Shown here piece after piece: positions 11,440 to 21,842 of a stretch of DNA of 64,000 nt. This DNA comes from Pterois miles (Eukaryota; Chordata; Actinopteri; Perciformes; Scorpaenidae), in assembly GCA_947000775.1 (NCBI GenBank), contig CAMQGK010000567.1, positions 21,544,001-21,608,000 of the forward strand, in the 5' to 3' direction. The notes beneath the pieces were generated by a model. It did no database searches. It was not told the origin of the DNA and was given only the letters and a program-made list of their open reading frames with translations. A program made the position numbers and the translations under genes. How positions within the stretch are numbered: the stretch's first letter is position 1; each line of letters begins with the position of its first letter.

Positions 11440-12712
11440 TAATACACCTAAAAAAATTGTGTAATATGTCATAAAAGCCTCAAACAATAAAGTCATAATT
11501 TAATATGTCATAAAAAGGTCATAAAAATTACGTTACATTATAAAATGTCATTAAAGGGTCATAATAAAATAAAGTTATATATATTAAAAGGTAATAAAAA
11601 TGAACTTATAATATAATGTCATAAAAAATAAAGTTATTGCATAACATGTCAAAAATAGGTCCGTTTAATGTCATAAAAAAAGGTCACAATAAAATTAAGT
11701 TATAGTATGTCATAAAAAAGTCATAAAAATGAACTTATTGTATAAAAGGTCATTAAAAGTTTATACAATAAAGTTATAGAATAATGCCATATAAGGGCCT
11801 AAAAATAAAGTTATTGTACAATATGTCCTAAAAATGTCAAAAATAAAGTTATAGTTTAATATCTCATAAAAGTCATAAAATTAAGTTATAGTACAATTTG
11901 TGATAAAAAAAAAAGATCAGAAACTATAAAGTTATAATTTACAATGTCATAAAAAGGTCATACAAATGAAATTATAGTATAATATGTCATTAAAGGGTCA
12001 ATAAAATAAAGTTAAAGAATAATATATCATAAAAGGTCATAAACTCTACAGTTATAGTGTAATATTTTGCTTAATTTTTTTCATTTTTTAATTATTTTAT
12101 ATTGTAAAATATATTTGCAGAATCTTTTGCAATAAGGTACACACTAAGGTTATTAAGTATAAAGTTATAGTATAATGTGACAAAAATGTCATAAAGTATA
12201 AAGTCATAGTATAATATGTGATAAAAAGTCCATAAAAATAAAGTTATAGTATAATATGTGACAAAAAGGAACAAAAATATAGTTATAGTATAATATGTGA
12301 TAAAGGTCATAAAGTATAAAGTCATAGTATAATGTGATAAAAGGTCAGAAAAATAAAGTTATAGTATAATATGTGATAAAAAAAAAAGTCATAAAAAGTA
12401 AGTTATAGTATAATATGTGATAAAAAAGATCATGAAGTATAAAATTATTGTATGATATAAAAAGGTTATTAAGCATAAAGTTATAGTATAATATGTGAAA
12501 AAAGGTCAAAGTATAAATTTATAGTATAATATGTGACAGAAAGGTCATAAAGTATAAAATTATGCTGTAAAAGGTCATAAAAATGTCATAAAAATAAAGT
12601 TATAGTAAAATATGTATAAAAAGGTAAAAAATAAAGTTATAGTATATTATGTGATAAAAATGTCAAAAAATAAAGTTATAGTATAATAGGTCATAAAAAG
12701 GTATGCAACAAC
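11440..12712. repeat. AT-rich minisatellite (AAAGTTATAGTATAATATGT)
   Basis: About 35 irregular copies of a unit such as AAAGTTATAGTATAATATGT followed by GATAAAAAGGTCATAAA, roughly 30-45 bp each. The core TATAGTATA(A/G)TATGT resembles the core of the 1-7.4 kb satellite. It lies in the minus-strand intron between the exons at 12,762-12,830 and 11,088-11,171. Confidence 0.9.
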
Positions 12713-12761
12713 TTCAAGTATTACTACAACAATAACTACTAGTTGACCTGAAAGTTCGTAC

Positions 12762-12830
12762 CCGTGTGTTCGGTGAGCTCCAGTCCTCGTCTCCTCCAGG
12801 TCCTTCGTGTCCCTTTGTTCACTCAGCAGT
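12762..12830 (-). other. Splice-bounded exon of uncertain frame
   Basis: A strong minus-strand acceptor (GTTTCTGTTTCTGTCCAG) and a GTACGAAC donor bound 69 bp. The frame LLSEQRDTKDLEETRTGAHR is open, but the exon at 15,034-15,134 leaves one base and would then read Asn-Cys-stop at the start of this exon. It may be a 5' untranslated exon of the MAEK gene, a 3' exon of the coiled-coil gene, or shared by both. Confidence 0.45.
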
Positions 12831-13057
12831 CTGGACAGAAACAGAAACATTTACACCAACATTCAGATATAAATAAATGTATAATATATATAAATATATA
12901 AAGTCTCTCCTGCTCCAATAGCAGACCCTGGTTCACCACCAGACGTTTAGCTTCAATTTTCATGGAAGACAGATTAAAACATGGAAACCTTTATTGTCAG
13001 TCTATTCATTTTGGTGACAAACATTAATGAAATAAAATGTGTATGAAACATGAATGT

Positions 13058-14917
13058 CCTGGGCCCAGTTTCAGAAAGCAAGTTTAACAAATTCTGAGCC
13101 TAAGCCTGAACTCTGAGCTGACTCATCTTGAGGTGGGAAACTCAGTTTTCAGTTTCGCAACAACTGATCAGTCAATTCAATCAACCCTGAGTAGGGTGAA
13201 CCTGAACATCATTAACAGAGCTCCGATACTACAGTTCACCATGGCAACAGGTAAATAAAGAGCAGAGCCTCCATTTTAATTTAAATTCTTTAGTCAATGT
13301 AGAGATATTAATGCATGTAGGCTATATGTTGACTGTGCACATTAAAAAAAATAAAGTTGTATTTGGTGTTGTGCATTAATTCATCGTTTACCTGACGTAC
13401 TTCCTTCATGATTATGTGGAGGAATCTCACTGTGTATTAGGCTGGAGCCTCCATTAAATTTTAAATATATTTTTTCAGCTTAATCTGATGAGGACAAAAA
13501 CCAAGGACCGGCAACTGAAGATGAAAACTATAGATAAATATACATTCAATATATTTCTATATTTTTGACATATGATTGTAACCTCACAATCTGATCAAGT
13601 AATAAAGGTTAAAATGTTAAACTACAGTCGGTTTTACATTGTAGACATCTGTTTATATCTTGGCGCAGCAGCATTCAGTGGCTTTATTTCAGCTGCTTCA
13701 ACAAATAAGTAGCAAATTTAACTTTACTGAAATGCTGTTAAACATTTGGACTATTCACAGCCTATTTAAAACAACTCACCTTCAAAGTCCATTCATCAGC
13801 TGCATCACGATCCTGCTCACTCGGAAATATTAAAATCTAATCTCCAATATTATAGGAATTACATTCCATCAGGGAGCCCAACCATGAGTGATAGATCATT
13901 ATTCATTGATCTTACATGTCTAAGCTTCATACCAATTTTTACTATTTAAACTGAGATTAAACATTTTATCCAATTAAACTGCTCTGAGGAACTGACAGCT
14001 GTCTCGGTCACAGGGTTATAGAAAAAAAAAATAACTTTGCAAAAAGAAGTTTTATTCGGAGCTGAAGGGCACTTGCTGCTGTGTGATATTTATAAGAAAT
14101 GACTGACAGCATGTAAGAGCAGTACCTTCAAGATTAGAGGTCGACCAATAGTAGATTTTTATTGACCGATATAATGACAATACTTTGGAGCAGGATAAAG
14201 CCAATAGCCTATTAATGGGTCGATAAAGTAAAAAAACAAAACAAAATTTAATTAAGTTTAAAGCCCTGGTGAAAGCCATCAATGAGCATCTGTCAGGCTG
14301 GTATTTTCTGTGTCCTGCACTGTTGGCTCTAATCTGACCATGTCGGTGAGAGAAATCACTCTGATTGGCTGTTCACCTTGAAAAATTGTTTTCAGAAAAA
14401 CAGTATTAAATTAGATTATGATCAGAAGTTAATCAAACAGATATTTTTCAACAAAAGTGGCCTCATTATGTATATGGAGCCTCCCTGGAAAACAGTGATG
14501 TACATCCCCTCATGACCGGCGGCGGCTACGCAGCCATCAGCAACTACCAGAGCTCGGTTCCACTGAAGACGAGTTTGTGAAGGATTAAATGGTCTGCCTC
14601 TAATTAAGATAGTCTTGGGTAACAAACCAATATCTTTAAAGTCTAATGCAACCCTCTGCTAATTAATGCACCTCGATAGCTCCATGCTTTGATATGGAGG
14701 GAACAAATCCAGAAATAAAGCAGCGTTTCTGGCTCTGTAAGACGGAGGAGACAGTGACAACTAAGACTTCATTGAAGAGTACCTGTCAGTGAGCAGGTTA
14801 GAGTTTACAGAGTATAAGTTAGCTCTCTTTCTGGAGCTGAAAATCCAGAGTTTCCCTCATCTAAGGCTTAACTAACTCAGAGTTTTCACTAACACCACTT
14901 TCTGAAACAGGGCTCAG
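13058..14917. mobile_element. Harbinger-like non-autonomous DNA element
   Basis: The ends are inverted: GGCCCAGTTTCAGAAAGC on the left and, reversed, AGCCCTGTTTCAGAAAG on the right. This matches the GGGCCC-TTTCAGAAAG type of terminus known in fish PIF/Harbinger elements (family from memory). The interior of about 1.86 kb has no transposase frame and carries at least one nested repeat (GAGGTCGACCAATAGTAG at about 14,136). It sits in the intron between two candidate exons. Confidence 0.65.
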
Positions 14918-15033
14918 GTTGTCAAGTGATTTCAACAAATACTATGTCATTCCCCTGGTTCAAAACAAACAAAAAAATTTAAATCATAATCAAAGTATCG
15001 AGAGAATATTTTGCTTAACTAGTGTTTCCTTAC

Positions 15034-15134
15034 TCTGAGTTTGTCCAGCATCGATCTGGTCACGAAGATGGCCGAGCTGCTTCTGATAAGCCGTCCTGCG
15101 GTTCTCAAGCTGCTCCTTACGCAACACCTTTTCC
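15034..15134 (-). CDS. Unrecognised small coiled-coil protein, exon 3
   Basis: A 101 bp exon with acceptor CACTTTTCAG and donor GTAAGG. It reads on in frame from the exon at 16,224-16,307 as REKVLRKEQLENRRTAYQKQ, then LGHLRDQIDAGQTQ, leaving one base. The charge pattern is that of an alpha-helical coiled coil, somewhat like trichoplein/plectin-homology ciliary proteins (weak resemblance, inference only). Where the frame goes next is unclear: the next exon gives an immediate stop. Confidence 0.6.
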
Positions 15135-15639
15135 CTGAAAAGTGAAAACAAAAAAGACAAATGAGCTCCTTCAAATGGGCTGTAATTTCAGCTTCAGGTA
15201 TTCTGAAGTTCTGAAGACTATCTGCCTGCAGAGCTCCTCTGTGGGGTTGCTTCTGGTGCAGGCCCAGCTCTCAGGGCAGCTCCACTGTCAGGACAGGGAA
15301 CGTATGCAAGCTATTTTGTCATTGATATATATGATGAAGCAGACATGCCATGGGAATTTCAAAATAAAGGCATATCTTAAAGATGACAATATGTATCAAG
15401 GTTTCCACTTTGCATCGATGATACTGGATCATTAAAATCAACTGATTGATCCAGATCCAGATCATTACACCCCTATGCTTGACTAGCATTCATTTCATAT
15501 TTGGTTCCAATTGTCTGCGCTATTTCTGTACTTGTGCTGCTGGGACACCTAAATTTACGCTTGGGGTGAGGGGGGTCTTCTCTTAAAATACACTTACTTT
15601 TCTCTGTGTTTTGCATGATATAATAAAATTGAATAAGTA

Positions 15640-16005
15640 AGTGACACCAAGAAACTGAACACGCTAATTAAGAAGGCTGGCTCTGTGTGGGGGACTGCCC
15701 TTAAGCCCCTAGAGCTGGTTGTTCAGAGGAGGATGTTGCACAAACTGCGAAGCGTAATGGACAACAGTTCACATCCCCTCCACGATCTACTGGTCAGATG
15801 GCAGAGTGTTTTCAGTGGGAGGCTCCTTCAGCTCCACTGTGATAACGACCACAACAGGAAATCATTCCTGCGCATAGTCATATCAACATTCAATGACTCT
15901 CCTCTGGGTCTGGAGAGCAGACTTATGTTGAGTGGCGATGCACAAGGCACATTCTATTTCAATGTGCGCAGCAGAAATATATCTTTAATTCTATTTTACT
16001 GTATT
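15640..16005 (+). pseudogene. L2/Rex-type LINE relic (end of the reverse transcriptase ORF)
   Basis: The plus strand reads TKKLNTLIKKAGSVWG, then RRMLHKLRSVMDNSSHPLHD, then RKSFLRIVISTFNDSP. This is the familiar C-terminal part of fish L2-like LINE polyproteins (from memory): a KKAGS motif, SHPLHD, then a serine-phenylalanine-leucine motif before the end. Upstream domains are absent, so it is a 5'-truncated dead copy. It sits in a minus-strand intron of the coiled-coil gene. Confidence 0.75.
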
Positions 16006-16223
16006 TTTTATTGATTCTATCTAGTTTATAGTAGTACTGTGCTACTACAGTGCTAGTATTCACGTATTGATGTCTGAATGACCATGGCTATTGCAGATCA
16101 CAGCCTATATTTTCATTAATTCTCAAGACGTTCACAAAGAAATCATTTAAAAATATGGTGTATGCATTCAATAATCAACCATGTTAAACACAACGCAGCT
16201 GGTAATGAGAAAAACTATCCTAC

Positions 16224-16307
16224 CTCAGAGCTTCAGCCCAGAGAAGATGTGCATCCCAGTTGGTTTGTTCTTCTTCTTCCCAGATGTCATCCATCAAGGC
16301 TGCTAAT
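16224..16307 (-). CDS. Unrecognised small coiled-coil protein, exon 2
   Basis: An 84 bp exon: acceptor CAAACTTGTAG, donor GTAGGA. It completes an arginine codon from exon 1 and reads LAALMDDIWEEEEQTNWDAH then LLWAEAL, leaving AG. It is very acidic at first, then amphipathic. Phases agree with the exons on both sides, which supports a real gene. Confidence 0.65.
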
Positions 16308-16688
16308 CTACAAGTTTGTGACAAATAAAAGCCCCTTTCTTAACCATACAACACAACAGACGAGGGCAAAATTATTCTAATAGTGAATTTATAGTTATAG
16401 TTAGCTACAGTTAGCTACAGTTAGCAGTGACATACTAATGTAAACTACATCCGGTTGTACATACTCCGGTACAGTAGGTGGCGGCGTAACTGTCTTTTCA
16501 ACATACCCACAGGTGGGTTTTTTGAAATGGCGCTGTAGGGCACGTTTTCTCTCAAATACCTCTTTTAGTCAGGTCGTGAGAACTACGAATAAACATAAAA
16601 CACAAACTACATCAACAAATACACAGTGCGTAGCATAAATACAAAACTGGACATGAAACAAAGGTTGTTTTACATGCAGAAAAAATAC

Positions 16689-16729
16689 CTCGTCGGCCGT
16701 TTGTCATGAAAACAGCGTCTTGAGTCCAT
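16689..16729 (-). CDS. Unrecognised small coiled-coil protein, exon 1 with start codon
   Basis: ATG at 16,729 begins MDSRRCFHDKRPT, followed by two bases and a GTATTTTT donor; this ATG is the one that joins the next two exons in frame. The predicted N-terminal part over three exons is about 75 residues: a short basic head, an acidic segment and a coiled coil. Function unknown. Just upstream, to the right, lies the duplicated promoter-like sequence. Confidence 0.6.
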
Positions 16730-16787
16730 TAAAGTCCTTCGAAAGTCCGTTTGACCGCCTGATTTAGCTTAAAACGTCAATAACAAG

Positions 16788-17213
16788 AACTTTGAAGACA
16801 TTTATTAAGTCCTGTGAGGTGCAGACGGTCGTCCGCTGCGCTCCATGTTGGTTGGATTTTAAACGGTCCCTAAACAAATTCCGCCGTAGTGAAACGACGC
16901 AGAGAAAACATTAGTTCCGGGACGCAAAAGTCAACGACCGGAAGTCGGCCATTTTTGGAGGAATAAGGTAGAGGCTGCCATCTGCTGCCTATTTACTGCA
17001 ACTTTGAAGACATTTATTAAGTCCTGTGAAGTGCAGACGGTCCTCCGCTGCGCTCCATGTTGGTTGGATTTTAAACGGTCCCTAAACAAATTCCGCCGTA
17101 GTGAAACGACGCACAGAAAACATTAGTTCCGGGACGGACAAGTCTACGACCGGAAGTCGGCCATTTTTGGAGGATAAAGGTTAAGGCTGCCATCTGCTGG
17201 CTGTTTACTGGAA
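16788..17213 (-). promoter_or_regulatory. Tandemly duplicated promoter-like sequence
   Basis: Two direct copies of about 212 bp (16,788-16,999 and 17,000-17,213) lie 60-480 bp upstream of the minus-strand ATG at 16,729. Each copy is CpG-rich and carries, on the minus strand, AAAATGGC next to CTTCCGG: a YY1-like and an ETS-like site, both frequent in housekeeping promoters. Sequence shared by the copies includes GCGCTCCATGTTGGTTGG and TTCCGCCGTAGTGAAACGAC. The promoter role is inferred from position and motifs. Confidence 0.5.
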
Positions 17214-18033
17214 GTGTCAAAAGCTAACACAAAACACTACGCAGTGAAAAAGATTCAAAAGCTGAACTGCAGTATATTTAGTGGACAGTTAAACACAAGG
17301 CTAGGCTAATTTTGTGGGTTTCATTTTGCAAGATACCGCTAGATAAATTATGCAGTATATGTTTTTTTCAGTTAACACAACATTAGCTATCTTACTTTCG
17401 TCTGGATGATTGTGTAGTTGGCTTATAGATCTGAAAGTTATTTATATATCCACTTGTAAACTGGACATTGGCCTCCAAAGATTGACATATTTTGAACAGC
17501 TGACAGGTGTTCACTAACACCAAAACACACATAATATGTGGCAAATTGTCAAGATCCTCCTAGTTCATAAGATCATAACATAAACTAACTTCAGTTTTGT
17601 AATATATGGCTCCTTTGTTTCTGTCGGCTTGTTTTTTCTAAGGATATTTATCTTTCACACATGCTTTATGCATTTCTTATGATGCACAATTGACAGATGA
17701 ATAGACCGGTGACAGATAATGACTTGTACGCTACACAGAAATGGCCAGGAGCCCCAGAGTGCGCCACGATCACAGCAAGCTAGCACGTGGGTAACATAAT
17801 GAAGGAAATGCAAAGGCGTAATGACAGAGAAGTAAGATGAGCTTGTTGAGAATATCAACAATTTCCTCAGACATATTATAAATCACAATATGCTGTACAA
17901 TATTAACTTATTATGCACTGATAAAGTGCAAGTCATGAAATATGAGCTTTCATAAACTTTCCACTTACTAGGTCGTGAATACGACACGACGGGGGCGTTC
18001 ATATGGGCCCAACTCCTAAACACGGTAAACACG
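17214..18033. other. Intergenic sequence, nothing recognised
   Basis: AT-rich sequence with no convincing exon or repeat boundary. Confidence 0.5.
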
Positions 18034-18089
18034 CCCCCATTTGATATATATATATCAAATATATTTGATATATATATATCAAATGGGGG
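18034..18089. repeat. Perfect 56 bp palindrome
   Basis: CCCCC, then two copies of a 22 bp palindrome (ATTTGATATATATATATCAAAT) separated by AT, then GGGGG. The whole is its own reverse complement and could form a cruciform. On its right is GAGGCTGGAGCCGATCCCAG, a fragment of a very common fish repeat. Confidence 0.95.
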
Positions 18090-18149
18090 GGTTGCGGGGA
18101 GGCTGGAGGCTGGAGCCGATCCCAGCTGGCATTGGGCGAAGTATTAAAT

Positions 18150-19515
18150 GAAGGATCTTTTTTTTAATCAAGCATTACACTAAAACCATTGTATGCCTAC
18201 TCACCATACTGCAGACTTACACACAGAGATAGATACTCACATGTACAGTAACATGACAGTTTGTTAGATATAACATCAATAACAGAGTATATGTAACATT
18301 AAAATATAGTTTAGTCAGCTCTGAATTAAAAAATGTCTTATTTTTTCACTCGTATACACCATGGACGTATAAAAATAATGGTGGATACCATTCGCTGTAT
18401 CACCATTTTCATCTGTGTACATCGAAAAATACTATTATTGCAGGGAGCCGCACTTGGCCACTATAAGCCTTTTGACTCTTCTGTGTCACACAAATCTACT
18501 CCTCATGAGTCGTCACAGCAGTCTCAGCTTGTATAACTAATACTTTAAAAACACATCCAGCTAGGTCTCAATTGCTTCCTTCCTTCCTCTTGTGGGGGAG
18601 CCAAAGGATAGCGATAGGAAACCGAGAAGGCAGTCTAGGAATTCCTTTGTTAATGCTGCTGATTGAGTAGCACTTATTATGCATATTGCATCTCCTGATG
18701 CACTGAGACAAAGTGGCAATAAAATATGCAGCAGTAAAGATGTTCAGGATTTCTTTTATTGAAAAATATAGGTTATTTTGGATAACACAGAAAAGGGTAA
18801 CAAGGAAGAAGTAAGGCATAATATACAACATTATACAGAAAGGGCCACAGACAACTTCCCATTCGCACAAACTTGTTAACCCTCAAAATTACCTGAATAT
18901 ATTATGTAGTGTTTGAGTGATTGGAATATAAATATCCAGTTATGCAAATTCATCCTTCCTCTCCCCATTTCTTTTTAAGACCTCTTCTTTATTTTTTTTT
19001 TTAAACCTACAAGCTGAAACTCAGCCTTAAACTTAAATTCAACAGTGATTACCCATACAGAGAAAGATGTGCCAGACAGATTTGACAGGCTTTCCCAAAA
19101 GTGAGCTTCACAAGTAAAATTATTTTTGGCTAGAAAATTATGATTTGGCACATCTGTCAGTTTCAGTTAAGGCAGTGAAATCAATCAGCTCAACTCAGCC
19201 TCGATACATCTGGCCGTGGCTTTTAATGATGCAAGAGATACAGTCAGGCTGCAATGACTATGCAACTTGCATAAAAACAGCAAGCTTTTTTTTTTTAATG
19301 CTCTCTCATCTATTGCTGGCTGTCTTTCTTTTTCATCCACTCTATAAACAGACTTACAAACATAGCACAGATTATTTTTTCAAAGATAAAAAACAGGTAT
19401 TAAACACCAAATACTAGTAGTGTCTGGTTTAACTGTGCCTGCTGATTTTCAACAGTACATACCCTGAAGCCCTCCTCATGAGTAGTAGTAGAAACCGATT
19501 TACACATGAAGGGTA
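18150..19515. other. Intergenic sequence without identified genes
   Basis: AT-rich; short open frames only. A stretch near 18,560-18,650 (AGGATAGCGATAGGAAACCG) looks like a dispersed repeat fragment. No splice-bounded coding exon was found. Confidence 0.45.
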
Positions 19516-20676
19516 CGGCAAGCCATTTTGATACTTAAAAGCTGAACAGGATATTCATTTGAGATATCTGTATTTCTGTTTTGACTGGTACGATTCAAAC
19601 TACTTTTGCCATTCATGCGTATGGGGTTTCTCATTATTGATCTCTACAATTCAGTTGCAGATATCTGCAATATGAATTACAGATATCTGCAACTAAACTA
19701 TGACTAGTCGTAATTCCTGTTTCAGATATCTTCTACCAGTTCAAGATATCTTTAATTTCCCTCAATTCAAGATATCTACATTGTCCTTTTAGATATTTGA
19801 AATAAAACATGGACTAGTCAGAATGATGTTGTAGACAGGTGGACATGCTTTTAAGTTCAAAGTCCCATCAGACTGGAATAATTTGCTCAATTTGCTCAGA
19901 TCAATTACTTCTTTCTGTCATTTAAAGACCTCTTTGCTGACTTATCTTAAATCTACTTATTCTTGCTTTTTGATTGTCTTTACTTTTGTTTTCAGATTAT
20001 GAACTCATTAGTTTTATGTTTATTTTCATGTTATGTTGGTGTGGTTTGGGATGGGATGTGGGGCAGCCTTTGTGTATGTCCTTGATGTTACTACGTTGAT
20101 TTTTTTTGTCTGAATTAATATTTTCTTTTAATTTATCATCATTATTATTATTCGTGTGTTTAAATGTTTGTTAACTTGTTTTTATATCTCAAACTAGACT
20201 TAGGAATAGTGATAATTTAACTGGAGATATGAGGTAGTTATTGATCCGGGAAGTTTGAATCTGTGAATGTCTTTCCAACTTCTATGCAAGTTGGCAAAAG
20301 CTTCTGCTAACAATGTTCAGATGCTTTGTGGGGCCAGTATCCAATGGGAAGCCGTGCCTCAGCAATGTCATCCACAACAATTCTGACTAGTCATAATGAG
20401 GTTTGAGATATCTGTAACTGTTATTTGGGATAGTCAGGACTGAAATACAGATATCAGCAACTGTCATATTGGATGTGTGATGAGACGAGTGTTGTTTTCA
20501 GGGACATCACTGCAGTTACTGGCCTGTCATTACTAGTCAGAATAACATAGATATCTTGAATAAATATTCAGACTAGACAATGTAATTACGACAAGTCAAA
20601 ATGCAATTGTGGATATCTCTGATGTTAATTCCAGATAGTCAAGCTTAGCTATTAAGTGTTAAAATGGCTTACCATA
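19516..20676. mobile_element. Terminal-inverted-repeat element rich in GATATC, with a nested LINE relic
   Basis: The ends are inverted: GGCAAGCCATTTTGATACTT on the left and, reversed, GGTAAGCCATTTTAACACTT on the right. Both flanks (19,560-19,830 and 20,390-20,640) hold many AGATATCT/GATATC palindromes and ACTAGTC motifs. Between them lies an inserted LINE fragment. Confidence 0.7.
19836..20160 (+). pseudogene. LINE relic, C-terminal reverse-transcriptase fragment
   Basis: The plus strand reads FKFKVPSDWNNLLNLL then SITSFCHFKTSLLTYLKSTY. This is the usual C-terminal pattern of fish LINEs: a tryptophan-asparagine-leucine motif, then a short helix ending the ORF. It is nested in the surrounding inverted-repeat element. 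Confidence 0.65.
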
Positions 20677-21272
20677 TAAAAGGCAGCCCCTGGACTGATG
20701 AGGAGCTGCACAGCTCAGTTGCACCACTGCAGTTCCTCAGATGTACGCAAACAAGGAAGGAAGTGGTTATCAAACTTTTTTCAGTTTCAACTTGAAAATG
20801 ACATCAGTAGGAGGATGACAGACAATTCATGTCAGTTATGGGAAATCTGTAACATCATCATCATCATCATCATTATGGCTTCAGGGTGGGGAAAAAAATT
20901 CAGTGAAAGAGAGACAACACAAACAGTGTACAATCCCTCGCACTAATCCTCACACCTCTGGCTTCCTGTTGTAACACCATGCTTTATAGTTAATGCAGGC
21001 CAATCCATCTCCATTAGCTTTACCACCCTGCTATTGTCTAATTTACACCGAGGCTAATCCTGTGTGGCGCTCACAGTGAATTAAAAACAGATGAGAATTT
21101 GGGCTTTGTGGTCCAGCTTTATAACAGGAAACGGCAGCCTTTGAGCAGCGTCACAAGGACCCTGAGTTACATAAGGGAGAAAACTGACAGATCTATGGCA
21201 CTTGACTATATTATTTTCAGATGAAAGGGGCTCAAGGCAGGGCTTCACACTCCAGTGACAAACACAGCCCCC
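20677..21272. other. Intergenic region downstream of cdc42ep4
   Basis: Contains a short (ATC) repeat at about 20,851-20,873. No gene recognised. Confidence 0.45.
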
Positions 21273-21842
21273 TTTATTGTGACAAGATACCCACCAGTAA
21301 TCCTGCGGTGACAGAGGCCGTCTGTTCAGCTCAGGCCTCACTGTGTCCCACAGCCAGCGAGAGAAAACACAACAAGCAGAGAGGCGAACCAAATTTGAAA
21401 AGCACATGTGACGCGTCAAGTGAGCGGAAAAGCGAGACAAAGCGTGAACTGAGCTTTAGTTATGGAAAGTGTTTTTCCTAAAAGTTTCTTTCTAACCCGT
21501 CCTCCCTGCTTACTTCTGGAATGTTCCATATTCAAAGAGTGACTGCTCTTCCATGTCAGTTCCCTCACTGTTAAAAGGCGGAGACAGATTGACAGACAGT
21601 GGAAGGGAAAAGGCTCACTGACAGATGGAGTTTGGGCTCTTCCAAAAGGAGCAGTCACTCTCTCCTTGCAGACCTACAAAGTAAGAGTCCTCCGTCTTCT
21701 TCGCAGTCCCATTCCCACAGTACCCGGCAACAGTGTCTCTTTTCTGTTCAAGTGCAAATCCACACTGTCAGAGGACTTGCTAGTTTCACATAAACCCCTT
21801 CCACAGCTCTGTCCCATTTTTTTTTTTAAAGACTTCAGAGTC
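21273..21842 (-). other. cdc42ep4: cdc42ep4 3' untranslated region (proposed)
   Basis: Follows the stop codon at 21,843. The first reasonable minus-strand AATAAA is at 21,273-21,278, giving a 3' UTR of about 570 bp. More distal poly(A) sites are possible. Confidence 0.45.
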
